This document shows, piece by piece, positions 1-5,696 of a stretch of DNA of 5,696 bases. The notes under the pieces were generated by a model that was not told the origin of the DNA, ran no database searches, and was given only the letters and a program-made list of their open reading frames with translations. Position 1 is the stretch's first letter, and each line of letters begins with the position of its first letter. The stretch comes from an uncultured Verrucomicrobiota bacterium (lineage in GTDB: Bacteria; Verrucomicrobiota; Verrucomicrobiia; Limisphaerales; UBA1096), in assembly GCA_913050205.1 (NCBI GenBank), contig CAJXAU010000129.1:1-5696 (forward strand). Direction: 5' to 3'. A program made the position numbers and the translations under genes.

Positions 1-2684
1 GCGGCCACCTGTTTGGCTACTGGTACGGCCACGACATGTTTACGCCACCGTTCACGGAGGCCGATGGTAGCCCGATCTACCCTGAGATGTCGGAGAATGC
101 CATTCTGTTCGGCGGCACCGATCCCGGGCGGTTCAATCCGACGTACATGATCTTTGCTGAGAGCTTCACCCCGCCGGGGAAGAAACCAAGGGATCCTAAA
201 TTTGACCGACGCGACGTGGCGTTGATCACGCAGAATGCGCTGGCGGACCGCACCTACCTCGACACTGTTCGCGCTCATTACCAGCGGAGCGCGCAGGACG
301 ACTGGCAGCAGGATGATGAGTCGCGTCTTCCGTTCGCATCCGGTGCCAGAAGCAAGTTGATTGGCCCAAAAACTTCCACGGGAATTTCCGGTGCCATTGA
401 TCGCTGGATGGTTGGGATGGGTTCGGACTGGGAGGTGGATCGCCGCACGTGGGAGTCGTATTTTGAGGAGGAGCATATCTTGAACCCAAGCGACTTGGCC
501 AAGCGCCTGACCGGGCAGGCAGACGCGGCCGCCGGGTTTATTGCATCCAAGCTGCCGGCGGAAACGCTTGCGGCGTTGAAGGGCGGTTCCGAGGACACGA
601 TTCGCGAGCACTTGGCCAATGGCTTCGACGTGCTGCTCGATGGCGGCCCGCTCTGGGATGATGCGGCGTTCAAGGCAGTTGAGTTTTCCCCGACCACGGT
701 CGCACTGCAAAAGCAGGTCGATGCGCTAAAGGAAAAGATTGGTGCGCTTGGCCAAGCGGAGCCGGACCGGGTGGAGGACAACGGGCTTTACGTGCGCTGG
801 AAACACGCCCGGGTGCGGCTCAACCGCCGTGTGCTCGACGAGGTGTTCGCCGGGTTGATCCAGCCGGGCAAGGCTGGGTTGTATCCCGATCTCGAGCTGA
901 ACTCCCCGACAGAGCTTGATTTAGAGCGGTCGTTCGCCGAATACACCATGGAAGCTGCGGCCCGTGACAAAGCAGGGCAGCCCATCCCAGGTGAGCAGGT
1001 TATCCGCGATCCCAACGATGGCAGGGTTATCTCTGTGGCTGGGCAGGTTTCGGTGATGGGGATCAACGCCAAGCTGGCCAAGGTTTTGTTCGACAAAAAC
1101 CCGGATCGGGATTTTTTCGTCGAGGTCAGTTTTCCGCTGGAATGGATGTACCCACATCTCACGCCGTACGGGATTATTCTCAAGCTGAACCGCGAGGAGG
1201 TGCCGGAAATCACCGACGAGATGATGCGCAAGGACCGGCGGTTTTGGGCGGAGTACCAGTCGCGTCTGACCGGCAACTGGATCACGGACGAGACCAGTAT
1301 ACGTGATATCGGCCTTTGGACGGTCAAGACGTATAAGAGATGGGAGCTCGACGGCTACACCGGGGCCAGAGCGTTTGTGCGGGATCAAGCGGCGCAAAAG
1401 GCGTTCAGCAAACTGCGCGGCTCGATTGCCGACATGTACCGGTGGCGCATCGATAACTACAGGCTGGCGATCACGAAGGAACAGGACTCAGCCAAGCGTG
1501 CGGAGTTGATGCTCAAGAAAAAACGCATGACCCGAGAGTACCTCTTCGCTCTCAAGCAGGCGTGGGCGTTTAACCCATTCAACCCGGAGGTGGTGATGCA
1601 TCTCGCTCAATTAATGCTGCAGATGGGCGAAGAGCAATTTCATCAGGGCGACAAAAAGGGCGCGGCTGCCCGGCGCGATGACTTGTTTTACCTGACCCAC
1701 ACCTTCCAGCAGTTCGACCCCGAGAGCGTGCTGAACAACGGCCTAATTCAGGGGCTGATGCAGTTTATCACCACCACGAAACTGTTCGATATTAAGGATC
1801 CATTATTCCGTCAGTTCGTTTTGGAACTTCTGGAGGAATCAATAACGAGTGGCAGCGATGTCAACCCGGTATTTTTGGAATGGTACGATGCGTTGAAAAA
1901 TGGGGAGACGGCATCGTTCACGCCGACCGCGACTCCGAAGCAGTCCGGCGGACTTGGCCTAAGCAGTCAGGAGATTCAGCAGATACAACAGCAACTGATT
2001 GCACTACAGCAGCGGCACACGGCCAATCCCAGCGATCCTCAGGTCACGCTTGAGTTGGCAACAATTTATCTTCGCCTGAAACAGGACGATGCCGCGTTGA
2101 AACTGATCGATGCGCTGGTCAAGCAACCGAACCTTGAGATCAGCACCCGCTTCACCGTGGCCTCCCTGTATCGTTCGCTTGGCCAAGTGGCCAAGGCGGA
2201 TGAGCAAAACCGGATGGCTGGCGATGCACTGCAAAAACTCGAGGCAAACGTGGCTGCCAAGCCGGGGGACTTTGACCAGTCGTTGCGACTGGCCTCGGCG
2301 CACGTGCTGATGGGCCAAAACCAAAAGGGAGTGGACGTGCTCATCAAGAGCATCGATCAGCCGAATATCAACACGACCAACCTGTTGTTGGCAGCCGAAT
2401 TTTTTAACCGGATCGGGGACTCAAAAAATCTCGAGGCAGCACTGGTGAAGCTCACCGGGAAAATGCCGGACAACCCGGAGGGTTGGTACGACCTCGCCGG
2501 CGTGCAGGCCTCAAACGGGTCTCGGACGAAGGAGGCTTGGGCCACCTTGGCCAAGGCACTGAAGCTCGATAAACAACGCCGCGCCACCAACTCGACTGCG
2601 GACAACCTATACGAGCGTGTGGAAGGCGATCCAAGGTTCACGGACGTGCGGCGGTTGCCGGAATTCAAGGCCTGGATTCCCTGA
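1..2684 (+). CDS. DUF2723/TPR membrane protein, C-terminal part (5' end outside window)
   Basis: The reading frame is open from base 3 through the first ATG at 36, and the upstream residues (GHLFGYWYGHD) belong to the conserved family sequence, so the gene begins before the window. About 893 residues are visible, ending at TGA 2682-2684. Family-type motifs follow in order: GGTDPGRF, PTYMIFAESF, DRRDV and TQNALAD (bases about 110-250), typical of the region after the membrane part of DUF2723 proteins. No membrane segment is visible here, so this is the soluble part. The C-terminal third has TPR-like helical pairs: one around bases 1540-1720 and a longer run at about 2020-2580, after a Gln-rich linker (about 1962-2025). 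DUF2723 plus TPR is also the architecture of eukaryotic TMEM260, a protein O-mannosyltransferase, so a GT-C-like glycosyltransferase is plausible; the bacterial substrate is unknown. It converges on ptsI. Family call is firm, function is inferred. Confidence 0.85.
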   Translation, partial: GHLFGYWYGHDMFTPPFTEADGSPIYPEMSENAILFGGTDPGRFNPTYMIFAESFTPPGKKPRDPKFDRRDVALITQNALADRTYLDTVRAHYQRSAQDDWQQDDESRLPFASGARSKLIGPKTSTGISGAIDRWMVGMGSDWEVDRRTWESYFEEEHILNPSDLAKRLTGQADAAAGFIASKLPAETLAALKGGSEDTIREHLANGFDVLLDGGPLWDDAAFKAVEFSPTTVALQKQVDALKEKIGALGQAEPDRVEDNGLYVRWKHARVRLNRRVLDEVFAGLIQPGKAGLYPDLELNSPTELDLERSFAEYTMEAAARDKAGQPIPGEQVIRDPNDGRVISVAGQVSVMGINAKLAKVLFDKNPDRDFFVEVSFPLEWMYPHLTPYGIILKLNREEVPEITDEMMRKDRRFWAEYQSRLTGNWITDETSIRDIGLWTVKTYKRWELDGYTGARAFVRDQAAQKAFSKLRGSIADMYRWRIDNYRLAITKEQDSAKRAELMLKKKRMTREYLFALKQAWAFNPFNPEVVMHLAQLMLQMGEEQFHQGDKKGAAARRDDLFYLTHTFQQFDPESVLNNGLIQGLMQFITTTKLFDIKDPLFRQFVLELLEESITSGSDVNPVFLEWYDALKNGETASFTPTATPKQSGGLGLSSQEIQQIQQQLIALQQRHTANPSDPQVTLELATIYLRLKQDDAALKLIDALVKQPNLEISTRFTVASLYRSLGQVAKADEQNRMAGDALQKLEANVAAKPGDFDQSLRLASAHVLMGQNQKGVDVLIKSIDQPNINTTNLLLAAEFFNRIGDSKNLEAALVKLTGKMPDNPEGWYDLAGVQASNGSRTKEAWATLAKALKLDKQRRATNSTADNLYERVEGDPRFTDVRRLPEFKAWIP
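494..503. repeat. Iterated palindrome copy 1, CTTGGCCAAG
   Basis: Perfect 10-base palindrome inside the DUF2723/TPR gene, read in frame as L-A-K. It is followed by CGCC. Confidence 0.8.
612..619. repeat. Iterated palindrome copy 2, TTGGCCAA core only
   Basis: The 8-base core is exact, but the outer pair is broken (C before, T after). Read in frame as L-A-N in the DUF2723/TPR gene. Confidence 0.6.
745..758. repeat. Iterated palindrome copy 3, full 14-mer CGCTTGGCCAAGCG
   Basis: Perfect 14-base palindrome, identical to the copy in the convergent gap at 2685-2698. It sits in coding sequence and is read as L-G-Q, a different codon phase from copies 1 and 2. Confidence 0.85.
2176..2187. repeat. 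Iterated palindrome copy 4, CGCTTGGCCAAG
   Basis: Palindromic decamer at 2178-2187 with the left CG extension kept and the right one changed to TG. Read as L-G-Q in a TPR-like helix. A second partial copy, TGGCCAAGG, follows at once (2189-2197). Confidence 0.8.
2545..2556. repeat. Iterated palindrome copy 5, CCTTGGCCAAGG
   Basis: Perfect 12-base palindrome with C/G instead of G/C as the sixth pair, read as L-A-K near the end of the DUF2723/TPR gene. Confidence 0.8.
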
Positions 2685-2698
2685 CGCTTGGCCAAGCG
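2685..2698. repeat. Iterated palindrome copy 6, filling the convergent gap
   Basis: The perfect 14-mer CGCTTGGCCAAGCG starts on the base after the TGA of the DUF2723/TPR gene and ends five bases before the ptsI stop, so it makes up most of the 19-base gap. As RNA it could fold into a 5-bp stem (CGCTT/AAGCG) with a GGCC loop from either strand. It lacks a following T tract on both strands, so a bidirectional terminator role is possible but unsupported. Confidence 0.85.
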
Positions 2699-2703
2699 CA
2701 GGA

Positions 2704-4464
2704 CTATTCACTGCGCTGGGTCGATTTCTCAAAAAAACTTGGGACGGCCTCCTGGGCCAGACGTTCGGTTCGGGCGAGGATTTCACTTGGGGAATCACAG
2801 TTGAGCGCGAACTCCGCCAATTCCCGTGCCTTCGCCATCTCGATGCTGCGGATCAGCTTTTTGACGCGGGGCACCATGGGTGACACCACACTCAACTCTC
2901 CGACGCCAAGACCGATCAACAGCGGTACCATGACCAAGTCACCAGCCATTTCACCGCAAACTCCGGTCCAGATTTGTTGCGCCTGGCCGGCGTCAACCGT
3001 GGTCTTTATCAGGCGCAGAATGCCGGGGTGAGTGGGTTCGTAAAGATGGGCGATTTTTTCGTTCAATCGGTCCACAGCCAGCGAGTACTGGATGAGGTCG
3101 TTCGTCCCGATACTGAAAAATTGGACGTGCTTGGCGAGGCTGTCAGCGATCATCGCAGCCGAGGGTGTTTCGATCATCACGCCTATTTCGATGTCTTCCG
3201 CGAACCCGACTCCCTCGCCCCGGAGTTGCTCCCGGCATTCGTCGAGCAACACGTTCGCGGCGTCCAGTTCGTCCATTCCTGACACCATGGGATACATGAT
3301 TTTCAGATTGCCAAAGGTGCTGGCACGAAGAATGGCGCGGAGCTGTGTGCGAAACAGGTCCTTTTCCTCAAGGCAAAGCCGGATCGCTCTCCAGCCAAGG
3401 AATGGATTCATCTCAGCTGCGACGTTGACGTGGGAAAGCAGCTTGTCACCGCCGAGGTCGAGCGTGCGGATGATCACCGGCTCGGGCGCGAGTGATTCCG
3501 CGACTTTTTTGTAGGCCTGAAATTGCTCCTCCTCGTCCGGGAGATTCGGTCGATTGATGTACAGGAACTCGGTGCGGAACAACCCGACCCCGGTCGCACC
3601 GCTTTTGCGCACCGCTTCGACATCGCCGGCCCGTTCGATATTTGCCGAGAGAGTGATGGAGTGGCCGTCAAGGGTTGTCGCCGGCTCGGTTCGGATTTCG
3701 TCAAGACTCTCCTCAATTGAGGTCTGTCGCTCCACCAGTTGGCCGTACTCGAATAAGGTCTGGTCCGAGGGTGTGATGACAACGAATCCATTGAAGCCAT
3801 CGAGCAACACAGTCTGTCCGGGCTTCAACTCCTCGATCGCCTCTCCCAGACCGAGCACGGCCGGGATCTGCAGTGACCGCGCAAGAATCGCCGTGTGGGA
3901 AGTGCGACTGCCGACCTCGGTGACAAAGCCCAGTACCTTGGCCGGGTCGAGCTGTGCTGTGTCCGACGGGGTGAGGTCGTTCGCCACCACGATGCATGGC
4001 TCGGTGAGGTCGCTAACGCTGGCCTGTTGCGGCTGGCCCATGAGGTTGCCCAGGACGCGCTGGGTGACATCGCGGATGTCGGCCGCCCGTTCGCTCAGGT
4101 ACGAATCGTCAACGGCGCTCAGTGCTTCGGCGTATTTTTCCGAGGCGGTATAAAATGCATATTCCGGCGTGAGGTGTTCATCCTGTACTTTACGATGGAC
4201 TTCCTCGAGGAGTGCGGGGTCCTCAAGCACCAAAAGGTGCGCGTCAAAAATCATGGATTCCTTCGCGCCCAACTCATCGCGCAGACGATTCTGCACGGCG
4301 GTAATCTGCTTGCGGGTTTCAGCCAGAGCGGCCTGCAATCGGGCTTCCTCTTCGGCTTGGTCGTCGATCTCGAAGCCGGCCTTGGCAGGCACAATGCGGC
4401 TGCAGTTCAGGACAATGACACGGCCCTGCGACACCCCTTGTGAAACAGGAATGCCACGCAACAT
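2704..4464 (-). CDS. ptsI: Phosphoenolpyruvate-protein phosphotransferase (PTS Enzyme I)
   Basis: Cytoplasmic enzyme that takes phosphate from phosphoenolpyruvate onto a histidine and passes it to HPr, the first step of the PTS. Starting at ATG 4464 gives 586 residues, normal for Enzyme I (E. coli 575). Visible in order: N-terminal MLRGIPVSQG; the HPr-binding helical region (about 30-140); the phospho-His motif GSRTSHTAILAR with H190; then the PEP-binding TIM barrel with R297 (GLFRTEF), R333 (IRTLDLGGDK), E432 (MIETPSAA), N455/D456 (GTNDLIQY), R466 and C503 (GVCGEMAGD). These sit exactly one residue from their E. coli counterparts (H189, R296, R332, E431, D455, R465, C502), so every catalytic residue is present and the start is supported. 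There is no N-terminal GAF domain, so this is ordinary EI and not the nitrogen-PTS form PtsP. A TTG at 4494 would add 10 residues but is less likely. No ptsH or sugar permease gene is in the window. The gene ends at TAG 2704-2706. Confidence 0.97.
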   Translation of the reverse strand: MLRGIPVSQGVSQGRVIVLNCSRIVPAKAGFEIDDQAEEEARLQAALAETRKQITAVQNRLRDELGAKESMIFDAHLLVLEDPALLEEVHRKVQDEHLTPEYAFYTASEKYAEALSAVDDSYLSERAADIRDVTQRVLGNLMGQPQQASVSDLTEPCIVVANDLTPSDTAQLDPAKVLGFVTEVGSRTSHTAILARSLQIPAVLGLGEAIEELKPGQTVLLDGFNGFVVITPSDQTLFEYGQLVERQTSIEESLDEIRTEPATTLDGHSITLSANIERAGDVEAVRKSGATGVGLFRTEFLYINRPNLPDEEEQFQAYKKVAESLAPEPVIIRTLDLGGDKLLSHVNVAAEMNPFLGWRAIRLCLEEKDLFRTQLRAILRASTFGNLKIMYPMVSGMDELDAANVLLDECREQLRGEGVGFAEDIEIGVMIETPSAAMIADSLAKHVQFFSIGTNDLIQYSLAVDRLNEKIAHLYEPTHPGILRLIKTTVDAGQAQQIWTGVCGEMAGDLVMVPLLIGLGVGELSVVSPMVPRVKKLIRSIEMAKARELAEFALNCDSPSEILARTERLAQEAVPSFFEKSTQRSE

Positions 4465-4468
4465 CACT

Positions 4469-4474
4469 TCTCCC
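4469..4474 (-). promoter_or_regulatory. Ribosome binding site that decides the ptsI start
   Basis: On the minus strand GGGAGA precedes ATG 4464, with 5 bases between GGGAG and the ATG. This is a good Shine-Dalgarno position. It favours the ATG over the in-frame TTG at 4494, as does the alignment of catalytic residue numbers with E. coli EI. Confidence 0.7.
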
Positions 4475-4501
4475 GTTTTGCGCCTGTCTGGCAAGCGCGG
4501 G

Positions 4502-4517
4502 AGGGTAAACGAACCCT
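4502..4517 (-). repeat. Small inverted repeat in the ptsI 5' leader
   Basis: AGGGT (4502-4506) and ACCCT (4513-4517) are exact inverted repeats around a 6-base loop, about 40 bases before the ptsI ATG. It could be a leader hairpin or an operator half-site pair; a 5-bp stem may also be chance. Confidence 0.3.
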
Positions 4518-4547
4518 GAACTGGGGGGAAGAATTAAGAAAATGCGA

Positions 4548-4563
4548 AAAAACGCCTGTTTTT
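4548..4563. repeat. AT-rich inverted repeat AAAAAC-GCCT-GTTTTT
   Basis: A perfect 6-bp inverted repeat with a 4-base loop in the middle of the divergent region, next to the -10-like AATAAT of the minus strand. It is a possible operator or weak hairpin. The symmetry is directly visible; any role is inference. Confidence 0.4.
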
Positions 4564-4584
4564 GATTATTACGGGGCTTGTTCC

Positions 4585-4620
4585 GGCCAAGTTTTCGGAG
4601 AGAATGGCCTTGGTTTTTTT
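4585..4620 (+). terminator. Terminator-like hairpin plus T7 just upstream of the CCA enzyme gene
   Basis: CCAAG (4587-4591) can pair with CTTGG (4609-4613) across a 17-base loop, extendable by two G-U pairs, followed directly by seven Ts (4614-4620). The shape is that of a rho-independent terminator, but the stem is short, the loop is long and no plus-strand gene lies just upstream. If real, it would act on the leader of the downstream gene (attenuation) or on unknown upstream transcription. It may equally be chance. Confidence 0.25.
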
Positions 4621-4629
4621 GCCTGATCC

Positions 4630-5696
4630 ATGCCGGAAACCACTCGATCCCAGCCAATCACACTCCGCAACGGCGCGTTGCGTCTGGCCAAGCGCTTGGC
4701 CAAGGCGGGGTATCAGGCGTTTTGGGTGGGCGGCTGCGTGCGGGATGCGCAGCTTGGCCAAGCGCCGAAAGATTATGACATCGCCACCGATGCCAAGCCG
4801 GCCCAGATCGAGCAGATTTTCCGTAAAACCATCCCGGTGGGAAAACAGTTTGGGGTGATCATGGTGCTGGAGTACGGCCACGAATATCAGGTGGCGACCT
4901 TCCGGGCGGAGGCCGACTACACCGACGGCCGACGGCCCGGTAGCGTGCGCTTCACCGACGCCCGGGAGGATGCCCTGCGCCGGGACTTCACGGTGAACGG
5001 TTTGTTTTTTGACCCGATCGAGGGGGAGTTGCACGACTGGGTCGGGGGGCAGGCGGATCTTGAGGCAAAGTGCATCCGGACGATCGGTGACCCGATGGAG
5101 CGGTTTGGCGAGGATCGACTGAGAATGTTACGCGCGGTCCGTTTTGCTGCACAGCTTGGGTTCGAGATAGAGGCGGCCACGTTCGCTGCTGTGTGCGATA
5201 ACGCGGCCGCCATTTCGGAGGTCAGCGCGGAGCGGATTCGGGATGAACTGCTCAAAATCTTTCGGCCACCACATGCCGATGCCGGACTGGAACTGCTGAG
5301 GAAGAGTGGCCTACTGGGCGAGGTGCTGCCGGAGTTGGAGGCGACGATCGGCTGCGAACAGCCGCCAGAGTTTCATCCGGAGGGGGATGTGTACACGCAC
5401 ATACGCCTCATGCTGAACCAGTTGCCGGAAGACGCGGACACCGCCCTGATTTGGTCCGTGCTCATGCACGACATCGCCAAGCCGGTGACGATGAGTCGCG
5501 ACGGTGACGGGCGCATCCGTTTTTTTGGCCACGAAAAAATCGGGGCCGATATGGCGCGTGACATTCTAAACCGGCTAAGGTTTCCCAAGGCGGAGATCGA
5601 TGCCGTGACCACCTGCGTGCGTTTTCACATGCAGTTGAAGGACGCCCGGGAGATGCGGACGGCCACGCTGCGGAAGTTGTTCCTGCGACCGGTCTT
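4630..5696 (+). CDS. cca: CCA tRNA nucleotidyltransferase, HD-domain type (3' end outside window)
   Basis: Adds the 3'-terminal CCA (or part of it) to tRNAs from CTP and ATP. The frame is open from ATG 4630 to the window edge, giving 355 residues and no stop. An in-frame TGA at 4624-4626 rules out any earlier start. Seen in order: the nucleotidyltransferase motif GGCVRD (34-39) with the metal-binding DYD (D48, D50); RRDFTVN (117-123); the class II nucleotide-recognition motif EDRLR (161-165) leading into RMLRAVRFAAQLGF; SAERIRDEL (199-207); and an HD phosphohydrolase-like domain with H257, HD (280-281) and GHE (300-302). Known enzymes of this type are about 400-480 residues, so roughly 50-130 are missing. 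No Shine-Dalgarno precedes the ATG; a TTG at codon 17 is a weaker alternative. It is divergent from ptsI. A poly(A) polymerase or a CC-only or A-only enzyme cannot be excluded from motifs alone. Confidence 0.9.
   Translation, partial: MPETTRSQPITLRNGALRLAKRLAKAGYQAFWVGGCVRDAQLGQAPKDYDIATDAKPAQIEQIFRKTIPVGKQFGVIMVLEYGHEYQVATFRAEADYTDGRRPGSVRFTDAREDALRRDFTVNGLFFDPIEGELHDWVGGQADLEAKCIRTIGDPMERFGEDRLRMLRAVRFAAQLGFEIEAATFAAVCDNAAAISEVSAERIRDELLKIFRPPHADAGLELLRKSGLLGEVLPELEATIGCEQPPEFHPEGDVYTHIRLMLNQLPEDADTALIWSVLMHDIAKPVTMSRDGDGRIRFFGHEKIGADMARDILNRLRFPKAEIDAVTTCVRFHMQLKDAREMRTATLRKLFLRPV
4684..4704. repeat. Iterated palindrome copy 7, with an overlapping partial copy
   Basis: A partial copy CTGGCCAAGCG (4684-4694) runs directly into the full decamer CTTGGCCAAG (4695-4704). 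Together they encode L-A-K-R-L-A-K near the N terminus of the CCA enzyme, a tandem arrangement of the iterated motif. Confidence 0.75.
4752..4763. repeat. Iterated palindrome copy 8, GCTTGGCCAAGC
   Basis: Perfect 12-base palindrome inside the CCA enzyme gene, read as L-G-Q just after the GGCVRD motif, in a different codon phase from copy 7. Confidence 0.8.

Larger units (their letters stand above)
4465..4629. other. Divergent intergenic region between ptsI and the CCA enzyme gene
   Basis: These 165 bases must carry the promoters of both flanking genes. The middle (about 4530-4570) is AT-rich against a GC-rich background. For ptsI, the minus strand has an AATAAT (4565-4570) resembling a -10 box about 100 bases before the ATG, but no convincing -35 box 16-18 bases upstream. 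No good sigma70 pair was found for the plus strand. Promoter positions are therefore unresolved. Confidence 0.75.

Noticed and set aside
788..1327. 179-codon minus-strand open frame within the DUF2723/TPR gene
   Set aside because: Low-complexity Ser/Arg-rich translation without recognisable motifs, fully overlapped by a conserved frame.
1953..1963. CTTGGCCTAAG as a further copy of the iterated palindrome
   Set aside because: It carries one extra T that breaks the symmetry, so it is a degenerate relative at best and was not counted.
3554..4153. 199-codon plus-strand open frame antisense to ptsI
   Set aside because: It lies wholly inside the well-supported ptsI gene on the other strand, and its Ser/Arg-rich translation resembles no family I know. 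It is a shadow of GC-rich coding sequence, as is the 182-codon frame at 3895-4443.
4465..4494. TTG at 4494 as the ptsI start
   Set aside because: The ATG at 4464 has a well-spaced GGGAGA and places all catalytic residues one position from those of E. coli EI; the extra 10 residues have no family counterpart.
494..4763. The TTGGCCAA copies as a CRISPR array or REP/BIME elements
   Set aside because: Spacing is irregular (tens to about 1900 bases), the units are 8-14 bases, and most lie within coding sequence, unlike CRISPR repeats or typical intergenic REP elements.
4562..4858. 98-codon plus-strand frame overlapping the start of the CCA enzyme, with a GGAGAGA just before an internal ATG at 4604
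   Set aside because: The Shine-Dalgarno-like match is good, but the frame is out of phase with the CCA enzyme, runs over its conserved catalytic motifs and has a Trp/Arg/Pro-rich translation. Most likely chance.
4534..5034. 166-codon minus-strand frame spanning the intergenic region and the CCA enzyme start
   Set aside because: Antisense to conserved nucleotidyltransferase motifs and without recognisable domains.

Overview
The window holds three protein genes and very little spare DNA, at moderately high G+C. It suggests a chromosomal segment of an environmental bacterium. I lean to Verrucomicrobiota or a relative, because a long DUF2723 membrane protein with a TPR tail, a carbohydrate-PTS-type Enzyme I and an HD-type CCA enzyme look familiar there; this is an inference from gene type, not a proven placement.

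Layout: (1) Bases 1-2684 (+) are the 3' part of a gene whose start lies outside the window. It encodes the soluble C-terminal region of a DUF2723/TPR protein (TMEM260-like, a putative membrane glycosyltransferase family). (2) Only 19 bases separate its stop from the stop of the convergent gene, and 14 of them are a perfect palindrome. (3) Bases 2704-4464 (-) encode a complete PTS Enzyme I (ptsI), best started at an internal ATG with a good ribosome binding site, not at the upstream in-frame TTG. (4) Bases 4465-4629 are a divergent intergenic region with AT-rich patches, small hairpins and a T7 run. (5) Bases 4630-5696 (+) encode the N-terminal 355 residues of a tRNA CCA-adding enzyme/poly(A)-polymerase-type nucleotidyltransferase with an HD domain. 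This gene runs off the right edge with no stop in the window.

The three genes do not form an operon (convergent, then divergent) and have no obvious shared pathway: surface or envelope modification, phosphoenolpyruvate-dependent phosphorelay, and tRNA 3'-end maturation.

The most unusual signal is not a gene. The palindrome TTGGCCAA occurs eight times, seven of them as CTTGGCCAAG and two as the 14-mer CGCTTGGCCAAGCG. The copies lie in coding sequence of both plus-strand genes and in the convergent gap, and none lies within ptsI. This resembles the highly iterated palindrome (HIP1) phenomenon of cyanobacteria, with a different core. I see no CRISPR array, tRNA, rRNA, insertion sequence or defence/biosynthetic cluster.
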